In this document: piece after piece, positions 37,293 through 48,803 of the stretch
Numbering within the stretch: the stretch's first letter is position 1
Layout: every line of letters starts with the position of its first letter
Source of the DNA: Alphaproteobacteria bacterium HGW-Alphaproteobacteria-18
GTDB taxonomy: Bacteria > Pseudomonadota > Alphaproteobacteria > Caulobacterales > Hyphomonadaceae
Direction of reading: 5' to 3'
Assembly (NCBI GenBank): GCA_002841155.1
Contig: PHEH01000002.1
Location: forward strand, 186,001-250,000
DNA: 64,000 bases
Notes under the pieces: generated by a model
What the model was told of the DNA's origin: nothing
Seen by the model: the letters and a program-made list of their open reading frames with translations, nothing else
Database searches by the model: none
Translations under genes and position numbers: made by a program

Positions 37293-38606
37293 TTACATCG
37301 TCACGCCGGTTACCGGGTCGCTCGACACCAGCAGCTGCTTCACGAACTCGATATGGCTGCGCAGGCGGTAGAGGTCATCGGTATAGGAGAGGGGCACATC
37401 GAGCTTGCCGACTTCGACCTGCAGCCGCTCCAGCTGTTTCTCGACACCGACCCGGGCGGGTCCTTTGGGCAGCGCCCTGCCCTGGGCTTCAAGCTCGCGC
37501 AGATCCTTGTACCAGACATAGATCTTCCGGCGCACCCGCCAGCGATAGAGGGGCGGGGCTGCGCGCACCAACGGAAAGGCAAGGGTGAGCAGCGGAATGG
37601 CCAGCACCCAGGCCCGGTCGAGAAAGTTGGCAACCCCGAACGGAAAGTAGCGCCTGAGGAAAGACGGGCCATTCTGATAGTAGCGGGCCACCTGCCTGGA
37701 GACCGGCAGGTCGATATTCGACATGTTGGGAAACTGGCCGCCTTTGGTGAAGACGCTCGGCTCTGAATGGATCAGCACAGCGGTGTCCAGCAGCAGGGCT
37801 TCGATCGCCGGATGAATGTCGCGGTGAACGGTGAGCTGGGCAATGGCGGCCACCAGCGGGACATCCTGAGCCGGAATGTCTGCGCCCACATCGATCACGC
37901 CGCGGATCAGCGTCACGGCAGAGAGGGACTCTTCCCGCCGCGCCAGCGCTTCGGCGCGCTCGAAGGGAAGCAGCCGGACCTCCTCTGACCGCAACAGCGC
38001 CTGAATATAGGCCGCGCCCGGGGATGCCGCGAAGGCGGCAGCATCAATCTCGCCGGCAAAGAGGGCAGCCTGGGACTCCGTGCTGCCGAGCGCCTGGCGG
38101 GAAGCTTCCGGCCAGACACCGCCATATTGCTGCTGCAGGGCGCGGGCGAGCGCGCGGGTGCCCGAGCCTTCAAGGCCGATGGAGAGGCGCGAGTCCCGCA
38201 GGTCGCCCAGACTTTCAGCCGGGTGATCGGCGCGCACGAAGATCCAGAAGGGCTCTTCGAAGATGCCGCCGGCCGAGCGCAGGATCGCAGCATCTTCCGG
38301 CGTGGCAAGCCCGCCCTGGACGATGGCGACATCGACCTCCCCATCCTCCAGCATGCGGAGATTATCGATGGAGCCTGCCGTATCGACCAGCTCAACCTTT
38401 ATCCCCTGCTCTTCGAGCAGGCGCTGATAACGCTGGGCATAGGCGTGATAGGCGCCGCCCGGCGACCCGGCCGCAAAGCGGATCGACTGGGGCGGGGCCG
38501 GCTTCATCGCCGACAACGCCCAGACAAAACCGATCAGCGCCACGGCGATCAACGGGCCGTAGATTTTCCAGAAATCCTTACCTGGCATTCGCCTTTTCCC
38601 GCTCAT
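37293..38606 (-). CDS. TAXI-family TRAP transporter solute-binding protein
   Basis: 'IRFAAGSPGGAYHAYAQRYQRLLEEQGIKVELVDTAGSIDNLRMLEDGEVDVAIVQGG'. Confidence 0.87.
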   Translation of the reverse strand: MSGKRRMPGKDFWKIYGPLIAVALIGFVWALSAMKPAPPQSIRFAAGSPGGAYHAYAQRYQRLLEEQGIKVELVDTAGSIDNLRMLEDGEVDVAIVQGGLATPEDAAILRSAGGIFEEPFWIFVRADHPAESLGDLRDSRLSIGLEGSGTRALARALQQQYGGVWPEASRQALGSTESQAALFAGEIDAAAFAASPGAAYIQALLRSEEVRLLPFERAEALARREESLSAVTLIRGVIDVGADIPAQDVPLVAAIAQLTVHRDIHPAIEALLLDTAVLIHSEPSVFTKGGQFPNMSNIDLPVSRQVARYYQNGPSFLRRYFPFGVANFLDRAWVLAIPLLTLAFPLVRAAPPLYRWRVRRKIYVWYKDLRELEAQGRALPKGPARVGVEKQLERLQVEVGKLDVPLSYTDDLYRLRSHIEFVKQLLVSSDPVTGVTM

Positions 38607-38687
38607 GCTGCCGTCCCACTTCCAGCAGGCGTCATTAGAACCGGCAAAGGCGCGAGTGCAACCGCTGACGGCGGGAAAGGCCCCGCT

Positions 38688-39152
38688 TCAGGCCTTGTTA
38701 TAGGGCGTGCCGGCGAGGATGGTCATGGCGCGGTAGATCTGCTCGGCCAGCATCGCGCGCACCAGCCGGTGGGGCCAGGTCTGCACGCCGAAGGCGAGCG
38801 TCTGGGGCGCGGCGGCGCGCACGTCCGGCGAATAGCCTTCCGCGCCCCCGATCAGGAAACAGGTGTCGCGCTCGCCCTCATCCCGCCAGCGGGAGAGGCG
38901 GGCGGCAAACGCGCTGGAGGTGAGGTTTTCTCCGCCCTCATCCAGGCGGATGATCCGGGCGCCCTCGGGAATGCGGGCCAGAAGGCGCGCGCCTTCGGCG
39001 TCCATGCCGCCGCCGCTGGCAATCTCGGCTTCGTCAGGCCCCTTGAAACCAAGACCGCGCGCCATGGTGGACGCGCGGCGGATATAATCATCGGTGAGAT
39101 CGCGCTCGGGCCCATCCTTGAGACGGCCGACAGCGAATATCTGGAGGCGCAC
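38688..39152 (-). CDS. rlmH: 23S rRNA pseudouridine1915 N3-methyltransferase
   Basis: 'CFLIGGAEGYSPDVRAAAPQTLAFGVQTWPHRLVRAMLAEQIYRAMTILAGTPYNKA'. Confidence 0.95.
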   Translation of the reverse strand: MRLQIFAVGRLKDGPERDLTDDYIRRASTMARGLGFKGPDEAEIASGGGMDAEGARLLARIPEGARIIRLDEGGENLTSSAFAARLSRWRDEGERDTCFLIGGAEGYSPDVRAAAPQTLAFGVQTWPHRLVRAMLAEQIYRAMTILAGTPYNKA

Positions 39153-39155
39153 GCC

Positions 39156-39554
39156 TCAGGTCGCGCTGGTGCGATGGGCCGATTTGTCGGAAACCCAGAT
39201 CTTTTCCAGATTGTAGAATTCACGCACTTCAGGGCGGAAGAGGTGAACGATCACATCGCCGGTATCAATCAGAACCCAGTCAGCATTCGGCATGCCTTCG
39301 ACACTGGGGGTGCGGCCTGTGATCTTTTTCACTTCCTGCGCAACATGCGATGCCAGCGCAGCGACATGGCGGCCCGAACGTCCTGAAGCGATGATCATGA
39401 AGTCGGCGAGCGAGGACTTGCCCTGCAGGTCAACCAGGATCAGATCCTCGGCTTTATCGTCTTCAAGTACAGTGCAGAGGGCATCAGCGACCGATCTGAT
39501 CTCTTCGATCGTGACGCTTTTGGGGGGCTGAGCCCGGGAGGTGGCGGATGACAG
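39156..39554 (-). CDS. rsfS: ribosome silencing factor, probably CTG-initiated
   Basis: Frame reads (M)SSATSRAQPPKSVTIEEIRSVADALCTVLEDDKAEDLILVDLQGKSSLADFMIIASGRSGRHVAALASHVAQEV...; the first ATG (39398) lies inside the conserved domain; AAAGGA 9 nt before CTG at 39554. Confidence 0.85.
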   Translation of the reverse strand: MSSATSRAQPPKSVTIEEIRSVADALCTVLEDDKAEDLILVDLQGKSSLADFMIIASGRSGRHVAALASHVAQEVKKITGRTPSVEGMPNADWVLIDTGDVIVHLFRPEVREFYNLEKIWVSDKSAHRTSAT

Positions 39555-39777
39555 GACGTGGGTTCCTTTAACTATTGGAGCCTGAAACTATCATGTAAGG
39601 GCGATTTCAACCAGTAAAAAGCCCACTTGGCTGGAATCAGGACCGCGCCGGCTCGCCTGCCCATGCGCGCCGCGTTCAGCAGGGATACAGGGAATTAAAT
39701 ATAAGTTGCCGGAAAATCGCCGTATCTTTCCGCAATGTAATCGGGAAAGCCCCCACCAGACCTCAGGAACCAGTATC

Positions 39778-40467
39778 ATGCGCGCGCCTCTTCTCCTTCT
39801 CCCTCTGATTGCCCTTCTGCCCCTCACCAATTGTGCGGTCGCAGCTGTCGGAGCGGTTGGGGCAGCTGGCTTTGCCGCTTCCAAGGATCAGACTGTTGGC
39901 CAGACAATCGATGACATCGGCGCGTCCAACGAGATCAAGGCCCGTCTGCTTTCGGAAAGCTCCAGCCGGTTCGGTGAGGTTGCCGTAGAAGTTGCCGGCG
40001 GGCTCGTTCTGTTGACCGGCCGGGTCTACTCGGCTGAAGACCGCACCCGCGCCGAAGGCATCGCCTGGACCTCTGTTTACACGCAGGATGTCGCCAATGA
40101 ATTGGCCATCGAACAGCCGGGCGGCTTTTTCGCCAACGTCGCCGATGAGATCATCAGCGGCCGCGTCCGCTCTCGCCTGATCGGCTCAAGCAAGGTCAAG
40201 AGCATCAATATCAACGTCGAGACCTATAATGGGGTGGTCTACCTCATGGGTATTGCCCGCTCGCCTGAAGAATTGCGCAAAGCGGCCGAAGAGGCGAGCC
40301 TCGTAGGCGGGGTGAAACAGGTGGTCTCCTATGTGCGCCTCAGCAACGAAGCGCAGCGCCAGCGTGCGCCGACAACGCAGATGCCCGTTTCTCCCTCTTA
40401 CCAATCGCAACCTGACACGTCATATGACAGTCAGGCGCTGCCGGAACTTCGCGGCGCAAGCTATTAA
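39778..40467 (+). CDS. BON-domain lipoprotein
   Basis: Lipoprotein-like N-terminus 'LLPLTNCAVAAVGAVG', two BON-type repeats ('VAVEVAGGLVLLTGRV', 'ININVETYNGVVYLMG'). Confidence 0.85.
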   Translation: MRAPLLLLPLIALLPLTNCAVAAVGAVGAAGFAASKDQTVGQTIDDIGASNEIKARLLSESSSRFGEVAVEVAGGLVLLTGRVYSAEDRTRAEGIAWTSVYTQDVANELAIEQPGGFFANVADEIISGRVRSRLIGSSKVKSININVETYNGVVYLMGIARSPEELRKAAEEASLVGGVKQVVSYVRLSNEAQRQRAPTTQMPVSPSYQSQPDTSYDSQALPELRGASY

Positions 40468-40536
40468 AGCCGGAAGCAGGCGGGGGAGTTAAGATTTCTC
40501 GCCTTTCCTTCCGGATTTGCCGGAAGGAACCAGAGC

Positions 40537-41487
40537 GTGACGCTTCGCATTGCCATACAGATGGACCCGCTCGAGCGGGTTAATATTGACGGGGACACCT
40601 CCTTTGCCCTCGCTGAAATGGCGCAGGCACGCGGCGCTGAAATCTTCGTCTATGGTCCAGGTGACCTCTCCTTCCGCGAAGGCCGGGTAACCGCCTGGGC
40701 CCGGCCGGCAAAAGTCCAGCGCGTGCGCGAAACTCCGGGTATCTTCGGCCCGCACCTGCGGCTGGACATTGCCCGTGATCTCGATGTCGTCCTGATGCGT
40801 CAGGACCCGCCCTTCGACATGGCCTACATTACGGCCTGCCACCTTCTGGAAAGCGTGACAAACCAGACACTGGTGGTGAACGATCCAGCTGGCGTGCGCT
40901 CCAGCCCGGAGAAGATTTTTCCGCTGATGTTCCCGGACATCATGCCACCCACCCTGGTGACGCGGGACCGGCAGGTGATCGATGCGTTCCGGGACGAATA
41001 CCGGGACATCATCGTCAAGCCACTCCACGGGCATGGCGGCGCCGGCGTTTTCCGGCTGAAATACGACGATTCCAACCTCGACTCGCTGCTGGAGCTTTTC
41101 TTTGCCCGGTCTCTGGAGCCTCTCATGGTGCAGGCCTTCCTGCCGGCTGTGTCCGAAGGCGACAAGCGCATCATCCTGATCGACGGCGAACCTGTCGGCG
41201 CCATCAACCGGCGGCCCAAGGCCGGCCAGGTCCGGTCAAACCTGGTCGTGGGCGGGACAGCCGAAGCCACGGAGCTTTCCGGCGCCGATCTCAACATCTG
41301 CGAGGCCATCGGACCTGAACTCCGCCGCAGGGGCCTGACGCTGACCGGCATTGATGTCATTGGCGGACGCCTCACAGAGGTGAATGTCACGTCTCCGACC
41401 GGTCTTCAGGCGCTTAAACGCCTGTCGGGCATTGATGCCGCTGCCAAATTCTGGGACGTTGTGCAGGCAAAGCTTGCCGCCGGCTGA
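40537..41487 (+). CDS. gshB: glutathione synthase
   Basis: 'RIAIQMDPLERVNIDGDTSFALAEMAQARG', 'PLHGHGGAGVFRL', 'EVNVTSPTGLQ'. Confidence 0.96.
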   Translation: MTLRIAIQMDPLERVNIDGDTSFALAEMAQARGAEIFVYGPGDLSFREGRVTAWARPAKVQRVRETPGIFGPHLRLDIARDLDVVLMRQDPPFDMAYITACHLLESVTNQTLVVNDPAGVRSSPEKIFPLMFPDIMPPTLVTRDRQVIDAFRDEYRDIIVKPLHGHGGAGVFRLKYDDSNLDSLLELFFARSLEPLMVQAFLPAVSEGDKRIILIDGEPVGAINRRPKAGQVRSNLVVGGTAEATELSGADLNICEAIGPELRRRGLTLTGIDVIGGRLTEVNVTSPTGLQALKRLSGIDAAAKFWDVVQAKLAAG

Positions 41488-41508
41488 TGCCTGCGCCACA
41501 CTCGGGGA

Positions 41509-41919
41509 ATGCTTATGAAACCGCTGACCGTCGCGCTGCTCTTCTCCTTCGCTGCCACCGGCGCAGCCTGCTCGGACACTGTGAAGTCCAATGCCGATGC
41601 GGCGCCCAAGGCAGCTGCAGAGGGTGACCCGTTATCGGTCGACACCTCGACCATCACGTCCGAAACGGAACTGAGCGGCACTCTGAACCTGAATATCGGG
41701 GCTCCGCAGGAGAGCTCCAGCCGCCTGCTTGGATCAGGCGGTCTTGGCGGTTCTGGTCAGGGCGGTATCGTGCTCGGGTCCGGCGGTGTGGGCGGCGGCA
41801 ATTTCGGGCAAAGCTTCGATCTTGGCATCGACCTCGACGAGATCGAAGATCCCGCTGCTGCGCTTGATGCCCCGGTCCTTCGTCCAGCCGAAGACGATAT
41901 CGTTCGTCTTCCAAACTGA
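41509..41919 (+). CDS. hypothetical secreted/lipoprotein with Gly-rich segment
   Basis: Signal peptide 'LLFSFAATGAACSD', then 'LGSGGLGGSGQGGIVLGSGGVGGGNFGQSFDLGIDLDE'. Confidence 0.65.
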   Translation: MLMKPLTVALLFSFAATGAACSDTVKSNADAAPKAAAEGDPLSVDTSTITSETELSGTLNLNIGAPQESSSRLLGSGGLGGSGQGGIVLGSGGVGGGNFGQSFDLGIDLDEIEDPAAALDAPVLRPAEDDIVRLPN

Positions 41920-41952
41920 CCGCCAAATTAGAACAACGGCGAAGTTACCAAG

Positions 41953-44625
41953 CTAGCTCCGCTTGCTGATTTCCTTCAGGCGATAAACCAGATCAAGCGC
42001 TTCGCGCGGGGTGAGGCTGTCGGGGTCTGCTTCTGCCAGCGCATCGATGACGGCGATGTTTTCGGCAGAAAATTCCGGGGCCGGATCTTCGGCGACCATC
42101 GCGAACAGGGGCAGGTTTTCGGCGGCGGACGGCCCGGACTCCAGTTTCTTGAGTATCTGCCCGGCGCGCGTCACGGCAGAGCGCGGCAGGCCCGCAAGCT
42201 TTGCCACCTGCACGCCATAGGAGCGATCCGCCGGGCCGGGCTGGACCTCATGCAGGAAGATCAGATCCTGCTTCCATTCACGCGCCTTGAGCGAGGCATT
42301 TGAGGCGGCCGGCAGGCGCGCGGCGAGATCTGTCAGTTCATGATAATGGGTGGCGAAGATGGCGCGGCATCTGTTCGTATCGTGAAGATGTTCGGCCGCC
42401 GCCCAGGCGATGGCCAGGCCATCCCAGGTTGCCGTGCCCCGGCCAACCTCATCAAGGATGACAAAGCTCTCAGGCGTTGCCTGATTTAGGATGGCGGCGG
42501 TCTCGACCATCTCGACCATGAAGGTGGAGCGCCCGCGCGCAAGGTCATCCGACGCGCCGACGCGCGAGAACACCCGGTCTGCCAGGCCCAGCCGGAGCGA
42601 GGCGGCCGGAACAAACGCGCCCGCCTGCGCCAGGATCACCGCGAGGGCAGACTGGCGCAGATAGGTCGATTTACCCGCCATGTTCGGGCCAGTGACGAGG
42701 AGAAAACGCGCGCCGTCATTTCCGTCCGCATCCAGAAGAAGGTCGTTGGCGGTAAAGCCCTTGCCCTCCTTGCGCAGCGCGGCTTCGACGACGGGGTGGC
42801 GCAGGCCCCTGGCCTCAAAGACCGGCCGGGGGTCAAGGTCTGGCCGCGTAGCGCCGGTCTCTGCCGCCCAGACGGCGTGGCTGGCGGCCACGTCAAGCTC
42901 GGCAAGTGCGGCGGCGATGACAGAAAGCGGCCCGGCGAGTTCCTGCACCCTGGCGCAGAAGGCATCGAAGATGGCAATCTCGCGCGCCTTGGCCTCATCT
43001 TCTGCGCGGCCGATACGGCCGGCAAGGTCTGCCAGTTCATGGGTGGAGAAGCGCACGGCGCCGGCCATCGTCTGGCGATGGATGAAATCGGACGAGAGCG
43101 GCGCGCGCAGCATCGGGTCTGCCTTGGCGGCGGGCACTTCGATGAAATAGCCAAGCACATTGTTGAACTTGACCTTGAGGGCATTGATGCCGGTCTGCTC
43201 GGCATATTTCGCCTGCAGCTCTGCAATCACGCGGCGGCTGCCATCCCTCAGGGCACGGACTTCATCGAGGCCCGCGTCCCACCCCCCGGCAATGAACCCG
43301 CCATCGCGGGCGAGCATCGGGGGGGCCTCGGTCAGCGCGCGGGCAAGATCCTCGGCAAAGGCGCGCACGGACGGCGCGCCCGAAAGCCCGAGCGTTTCGG
43401 CCACATCGGCCAGCCGCGGCGGCAACCCCTGCCCCAGCACGGCCGCCGCCTCTGCCCCAGAAAGCACCGCCTTGGAGAGCGCCGCCATGTCACGCGGGCC
43501 ACCCCGGCCAAGGCTGAGACGCATGACGGCGCGCTCAAGGTCTGGCGCCGATTTCAGCCGTGTGCGCACATCTTCCAACTGGCCGGCATCGCCCAGAAGG
43601 TGAGACACCGCGTCATAGCGCGAGGTGATCTCGGCCGCGCTGCGCGAGGGCCGCGCCAGACGCGCCGCCAGCAGCCGCGCGCCGGGCGCCGTCACTGTGC
43701 GGTCGATCACCGCGAGCAGCGTGCCGTCGCGCCCGCCGCTGATGCTGCGGTCAATCTCGAGGCTGGCGCGGGTGGCCGGATCGATCAGCAGGATACCGCC
43801 CGGATCGGGCCGGCGCGGGGCACGCAGGCGGATCGGGGCGCCGGCCTGGGTGAGCTTTACATAATCAAGGAGGAGGCCGGCGGCGGCGAGTTCGACCCGA
43901 CTGAAATCTCCCAGCGAATCGAGGGCAGCAAGGCCGAACACCTCCTTCAGCAAAGCCTCGCCATTTTTGGCTGTGGCGGCGCGGGCGGGCCGGTCGGTGA
44001 TCGGCGCGCTCAGAAAACCGCGCGCTTCGAGGATGATGGGGCGGCCCGCGTCTTCTGCCGAGATGACGAGTTCACTGAGCGGCCAGGCGAGCAGCGCTTC
44101 GCCGAGACGCGCTGCCGGGATCGCGGTTAGATCAAACGCGCCGGTCGAGACATCGCAGACGGCGAGCGCCGCCTCCCCTGCACCCGAGAAAGCAATCGCA
44201 GCGAGCGCCTGCCCCTGCCGGGCGGGCAGCAGCGCGTCTTCGGTGAGGGTGCCGGGCGTGACGATCCGCACGACGCCGCGATGGACGATCGATTTGGAGC
44301 CGCGTTTCTTCGCTTCGGCGGGCGTCTCCATCTGCTCGCAGACCGCCACCCGGCAGCCCGCCTTGATCAGGCGGGCGAGATAGCCCTCTGCTGCATGATA
44401 GGGCACCCCTGCCATCGGAATGGGCTTGCCGTCATGCTCGCCTCGCGAGGTCAGCGTGATGTCGAGGATACCGGCTGCCTCTACGGCATCCTGGAAAAAC
44501 AGCTCATAGAAATCGCCCATGCGGAAGAACAGCAGAGCGCCGGGATGCTCTGACTTGATGGACAGATACTGCGCCATGAAGGGCGTGGGTTCTGCGGCGG
44601 CGGAAGGGCGGGCTGTGTCGGGCAT
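41953..44625 (-). CDS. mutS: DNA mismatch repair protein MutS
   Basis: '[28 protein letters not shown]' and '[33 protein letters not shown]', '[22 protein letters not shown]'; start at 44625, remainder of the 1540-aa ORF is antisense to maeB. Confidence 0.96.
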   Translation of the reverse strand: MPDTARPSAAAEPTPFMAQYLSIKSEHPGALLFFRMGDFYELFFQDAVEAAGILDITLTSRGEHDGKPIPMAGVPYHAAEGYLARLIKAGCRVAVCEQMETPAEAKKRGSKSIVHRGVVRIVTPGTLTEDALLPARQGQALAAIAFSGAGEAALAVCDVSTGAFDLTAIPAARLGEALLAWPLSELVISAEDAGRPIILEARGFLSAPITDRPARAATAKNGEALLKEVFGLAALDSLGDFSRVELAAAGLLLDYVKLTQAGAPIRLRAPRRPDPGGILLIDPATRASLEIDRSISGGRDGTLLAVIDRTVTAPGARLLAARLARPSRSAAEITSRYDAVSHLLGDAGQLEDVRTRLKSAPDLERAVMRLSLGRGGPRDMAALSKAVLSGAEAAAVLGQGLPPRLADVAETLGLSGAPSVRAFAEDLARALTEAPPMLARDGGFIAGGWDAGLDEVRALRDGSRRVIAELQAKYAEQTGINALKVKFNNVLGYFIEVPAAKADPMLRAPLSSDFIHRQTMAGAVRFSTHELADLAGRIGRAEDEAKAREIAIFDAFCARVQELAGPLSVIAAALAELDVAASHAVWAAETGATRPDLDPRPVFEARGLRHPVVEAALRKEGKGFTANDLLLDADGNDGARFLLVTGPNMAGKSTYLRQSALAVILAQAGAFVPAASLRLGLADRVFSRVGASDDLARGRSTFMVEMVETAAILNQATPESFVILDEVGRGTATWDGLAIAWAAAEHLHDTNRCRAIFATHYHELTDLAARLPAASNASLKAREWKQDLIFLHEVQPGPADRSYGVQVAKLAGLPRSAVTRAGQILKKLESGPSAAENLPLFAMVAEDPAPEFSAENIAVIDALAEADPDSLTPREALDLVYRLKEISKRS

Positions 44626-44775
44626 GGGGCGGCAAGCTAGCCCGGCTCGGGGGGATTCGCAAAGCTCGTGCGGCACCAGCGCACCCAATTGGCTGTTGGC
44701 AGGGCCTTCGGCGCGGCCTAGACGGGGACGGATAAAGACAACAATGACAAAAACAACCGTCCGAGCGAACCTGAA

Positions 44776-47043
44776 ATGACTATGCAGCGCCCAAGCTTCA
44801 CCGACCAGGAAGCCCTTGATTTCCACTCCCAGCCGACCGCCGGCAAGATTTCGATGGTGCCGACCAAGCCCATGGGAACACAGCGCGACCTGTCGCTGGC
44901 CTATAGCCCCGGCGTTGCCATCCCGGTGCTGGCGATCGCGGAAAACCCTGACAAGGCGTATGACTACACCTCCAAGGGCAACCTTGTGGCGGTGATCTCG
45001 AACGGCACGGCCATTCTCGGTCTCGGCAATCTCGGCCCCATGGCTTCCAAGCCAGTGATGGAAGGAAAGTCGGTCCTTTTCAAACGCTTTGCAGACATCG
45101 ACAGCTTTGATGTGGAAGTTGACACGACCGATGTCGAAGACTTCATCCGGACCGTGCGCAATATCGGCGCGACCTGGGGCGGCATCAATCTGGAGGACAT
45201 CTCCTCCCCTGCCTGCTTCATCATCGAGAGCCGTCTGCGTGACGAACTCGATATTCCGGTTTTCCATGATGACCAGCACGGCACGGCCATCATCGCTGCC
45301 GCCGGCCTGATCAATGCCTGCCATATCACCGGGCGCCAGCTGAAAGACACCAAGGTTGCCGTCTCCGGCGCCGGCGCTGCGGGCCTGTCCGTGGCCGGCC
45401 TCATCCGTCATCTGGGCGTGAAGGCCGAGAACATCCTGATCTGCGACACGGCCGGCGTGGTCTATGAAGGCCGCACCGAAAAGATGGACCAGTTCAAGTC
45501 TGCTTTCGCGGTCAAGACAACCAAGCGGACCCTGGCCGAAGCGATGAAAGGGGCCGATGTGTTCCTCGGCCTCTCGGTCAAGGGAGCGGTGAACCAAGAC
45601 ATGATCAAGTCGATGGCGAAGAACCCCATCATCTTTGCCATGGCCAACCCCGATCCGGAGATCACGCCTGAAGAGATCAAGGCTGTGCGCAGCGATGCCA
45701 TAATCGCGACGGGCCGGTCTGATTATCCCAATCAGGTGAACAATGTTCTGGGCTTTCCTTACATCTTCCGCGGCGCCCTCGACGTGCGCGCCCGGGGCAT
45801 CAATGAGGAAATGAAGGTCGCCTGCGCCCGCGCGCTGGCAGAGCTCGCCCGCGAGGATGTGCCTGATGAAGTGGCCGCCGCCTATCACGGCGCCCGGCCG
45901 AGCTTTGGACGCGAGTACATCATTCCAAGCCCGTTCGATCCGCGCCTGATCAGCTTCGTTCCGCCCTTCGTGGCGCAGGCTGCGATGGACACAGGTGTGG
46001 CCCGCAAGCCGATTGCCGACATGGACGCCTATCGCCGGTCGCTGATCCGCCGGGCGGACCCGTCGGCCGCCTTCCTGCAGGGCGTGCAGGCCCGGGCCCG
46101 TGAAACGCAGCGCCGCATCGTGTTTGCCGAGGGCGAAGAGCCCGCTGTCGTGCGCGCCGCTTTCAGCTTCAAGAATCAGGGCCTCGGCCATCCGATCCTG
46201 ATTGGCCGCGAGGCGCAGGTGGAGCGTGCCATGGAGCAGATGGGTATCCCGCTCGGATCGCTCGACATCATCAATGCGCGCCTTTCCGACAAGAACCCGA
46301 TCTATGTCGACTTCCTGTACGAGCGCCTGCAACGGCGGGGCTATCTCAAGCGCGATGTTCAGCGCCTCGTGAACCAGGACCGCAACGTGTTCGGCAGCTG
46401 CATGCTGCGCAATGGCGATGCCGATGGCATGGTCACCGGCGTGACCCGCAATTACGACGCCGCCCTGAAAGACGCGATGCTGGTTCTCGACCCCATCGCC
46501 AATCAGGCGGTCATCGGCATGTCGATGGTCATCAATCTGGGCAAGACGATCTTCATCGCCGATACCAGCGTGCATGAATTACCCGACGGCCCAACCTTGG
46601 CGAACATCGCGCTGGAAGCGGCCCGCGCCGTGCGCGGCCTTGGCTTTACCCCGCGCGTCGCCTTCCTCTCCTATTCCACTTTCGGCAACCCGATGGGCGA
46701 GCGCGGAGATCGTGTCCGCGAAGCTGTTGCCATTCTTGATCAGCGTACGGACATCGACTTCGAATACGAAGGTGATGTCAATGCCGATGTGGCGATGAAC
46801 CCGAACCACCGGCTGGTCTATCCGTTCTCGCGCCTCAGCGGCCCGGCCAATGTTCTGGTCATGCCGGCGATCCACTCAGCCTCCATCGCGACCAATCTTC
46901 TCGAAGCGATGAGCCGGGCCACCGTCATCGGCCCGATGCTGTTTGGCCTGGAAAAACCGGTGCAGATTGCCTCTCTGGGCGCAACAGTCGGCGACATCGT
47001 GGACCTGGCCACGATTGCTGCCTACGACACAGATCGCGTCTAG
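44776..47043 (+). CDS. maeB: NADP-dependent malic enzyme with phosphotransacetylase-like C-domain
   Basis: '[25 protein letters not shown]', '[19 protein letters not shown]', C-terminal PTA-like '[37 protein letters not shown]'. Confidence 0.95.
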   Translation: MTMQRPSFTDQEALDFHSQPTAGKISMVPTKPMGTQRDLSLAYSPGVAIPVLAIAENPDKAYDYTSKGNLVAVISNGTAILGLGNLGPMASKPVMEGKSVLFKRFADIDSFDVEVDTTDVEDFIRTVRNIGATWGGINLEDISSPACFIIESRLRDELDIPVFHDDQHGTAIIAAAGLINACHITGRQLKDTKVAVSGAGAAGLSVAGLIRHLGVKAENILICDTAGVVYEGRTEKMDQFKSAFAVKTTKRTLAEAMKGADVFLGLSVKGAVNQDMIKSMAKNPIIFAMANPDPEITPEEIKAVRSDAIIATGRSDYPNQVNNVLGFPYIFRGALDVRARGINEEMKVACARALAELAREDVPDEVAAAYHGARPSFGREYIIPSPFDPRLISFVPPFVAQAAMDTGVARKPIADMDAYRRSLIRRADPSAAFLQGVQARARETQRRIVFAEGEEPAVVRAAFSFKNQGLGHPILIGREAQVERAMEQMGIPLGSLDIINARLSDKNPIYVDFLYERLQRRGYLKRDVQRLVNQDRNVFGSCMLRNGDADGMVTGVTRNYDAALKDAMLVLDPIANQAVIGMSMVINLGKTIFIADTSVHELPDGPTLANIALEAARAVRGLGFTPRVAFLSYSTFGNPMGERGDRVREAVAILDQRTDIDFEYEGDVNADVAMNPNHRLVYPFSRLSGPANVLVMPAIHSASIATNLLEAMSRATVIGPMLFGLEKPVQIASLGATVGDIVDLATIAAYDTDRV

Positions 47044-47054
47044 GCGCCGGAAGG

Positions 47055-48803
47055 TCAGAAGTTCAAGCTCTTTCCAACCGCTTCACCGGCTGGAGTGGGC
47101 TTGCTTCGAGCTTGGCGTATCCATTCGATTATGGACAGCACCACCGCCACTCCGCCAAGCCAGAAGGTAACGATAAACACCGTATAATATCCGTGCACCT
47201 CGATCATCTCACCGAGCCAGGGACGGCCGAGCGTGCCGATCAGCATGGTCAGTGAGCCCAGAAGCGCATACTGCACGGCGGCAAAGCGCGGGTTCACCAC
47301 GGAGGTGAGGTAAGCCACCACGGCAACGCTGGCAAAGCCGCCTGCAAGGTTTTCCCCGGCAATGGCGATCATCAGGCGGGCCATCCGGGCGCCGGCTTCT
47401 GCGCCCTGCCCTTCGGGCGAAATTGAAGCGGCCCAGCCGGCAAAGACACGGACCGGATCGGTCAGCTGTGTCCAGTTCAGAAATGCATCGATGGCCATGC
47501 CGCCCCGGGCAAGGTCAGCAAACAGAAGATTGGTCGCCGCAGCCAGTATCGCGCCGACCACCAGCACCGGCATCCGGCCGACAAAGCTGATCACGACGAC
47601 CCCGATCGCCGCGCCGGCCATGGTCGACAGCACCCCGAAAAATTTCGAGGCGACAGCCACGTCCGCCATCGTGTGGGCGATCGCGCCATACTCGTTGCCG
47701 AGATAGAAGGGATAGGCAAACGCGCCCCAGACAGCGTCTGCAAACCGGTAAGTCAACGCCAGCAGAAGCACGAGCAGCGCGCCCCAGCCGAGACGGCCGA
47801 TCATTTCCATCAATGGGTCGAAGATCGCCCGGAAAAGAGAATGGAGCGTGCGGGCCACCCGGCTGTCTTCGGGCTTGTCCGGTACAGTAAGGCCGGGCGC
47901 GCGCCCGTGCCGCCAGAGCAGCACAGCAGCCAGCGTTGCAGGCACCAGAACCGTGAGGATGATGATAACGGGCCCCTGTTCGCGCACAAAGGCGCTGCCG
48001 CTCGGTGGGGGCACCAATGTCAGCGATGCAAACACATGCCAGGCAATCATGGCGATCGCGAGGGCCCAGCCGAGGGCGACCGCCAACGTGAACCCGCGCA
48101 GGATATTCTCGGGCACAATCGCCTGAAAACTCTCTCGCGCTTCTACAGGCTTTCCGGAAAGTTCCGGCTCCGGCGCAATGAATGTGCCGGAAATCGCCAG
48201 CACCATCATCAGAGCGATCAGGCCGTAGACCATCTGCCAGCCAATATACTCGGCGAGCAGGAGTGCCATGAAGCCTGTAATGAAGGTCGAGGCGCGATAC
48301 CCGAACTGGTAAAGCGCGGCCATCAGATCCTTGTCTTCCTCGCTGCGCGCCACTTCGATGCGCCAGGCGTCGAGCACGATGTCATGCGTGGCCGAAAGCA
48401 GCGCGACACCCAGCGCGACGAGGGCGATGAGGCCGATCTGGCTGCCGGGATTTGAAAAGGGGAGAATGAGCAGCAGCACCGCAATCGGCACCTGCAGGGA
48501 AATCAGCCAGGTACGGCGGGGGCCGAGCACGGGCTTGGGATGGCGCGCCACCTGAAAGGCCGGCGACCAGAGATATTTGAATGCATAGCCGAGCGTGATG
48601 AGAGACAATGTGCCGATGGTCGAGGGCGTCACGCCTTCAACCGTCAGCCAGGCGTTCAGTGTGCCCAGGACCGCCCCGAAGGGCAGGCCTGCTGCCAGCG
48701 CCAGAAGCAGCATGGCCGCCATGCGCCGGTCCCTCAGCGCCCGCATCGCCCGGATGAAGCGCGGCGGCTTCTTGGCCTCAACCGCCAGTACGGTCTCTGT
48801 CAT
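47055..48803 (-). CDS. AmpG-like MFS transporter
   Basis: 'LLALAAGLPFGAVLGTLNAWLTVEGVTPSTIGTLSLITLGYAFKYLWSPAFQ', 'SATHDIVLDAWRIE'. Confidence 0.87.
   Translation of the reverse strand: MTETVLAVEAKKPPRFIRAMRALRDRRMAAMLLLALAAGLPFGAVLGTLNAWLTVEGVTPSTIGTLSLITLGYAFKYLWSPAFQVARHPKPVLGPRRTWLISLQVPIAVLLLILPFSNPGSQIGLIALVALGVALLSATHDIVLDAWRIEVARSEEDKDLMAALYQFGYRASTFITGFMALLLAEYIGWQMVYGLIALMMVLAISGTFIAPEPELSGKPVEARESFQAIVPENILRGFTLAVALGWALAIAMIAWHVFASLTLVPPPSGSAFVREQGPVIIILTVLVPATLAAVLLWRHGRAPGLTVPDKPEDSRVARTLHSLFRAIFDPLMEMIGRLGWGALLVLLLALTYRFADAVWGAFAYPFYLGNEYGAIAHTMADVAVASKFFGVLSTMAGAAIGVVVISFVGRMPVLVVGAILAAATNLLFADLARGGMAIDAFLNWTQLTDPVRVFAGWAASISPEGQGAEAGARMARLMIAIAGENLAGGFASVAVVAYLTSVVNPRFAAVQYALLGSLTMLIGTLGRPWLGEMIEVHGYYTVFIVTFWLGGVAVVLSIIEWIRQARSKPTPAGEAVGKSLNF

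Noticed and set aside
44626-46575. N-terminal ~650 codons of the 1540-aa - strand ORF joined to mutS
   Set aside because: Antisense to maeB; real MutS starts at [21 protein letters not shown] (44625).
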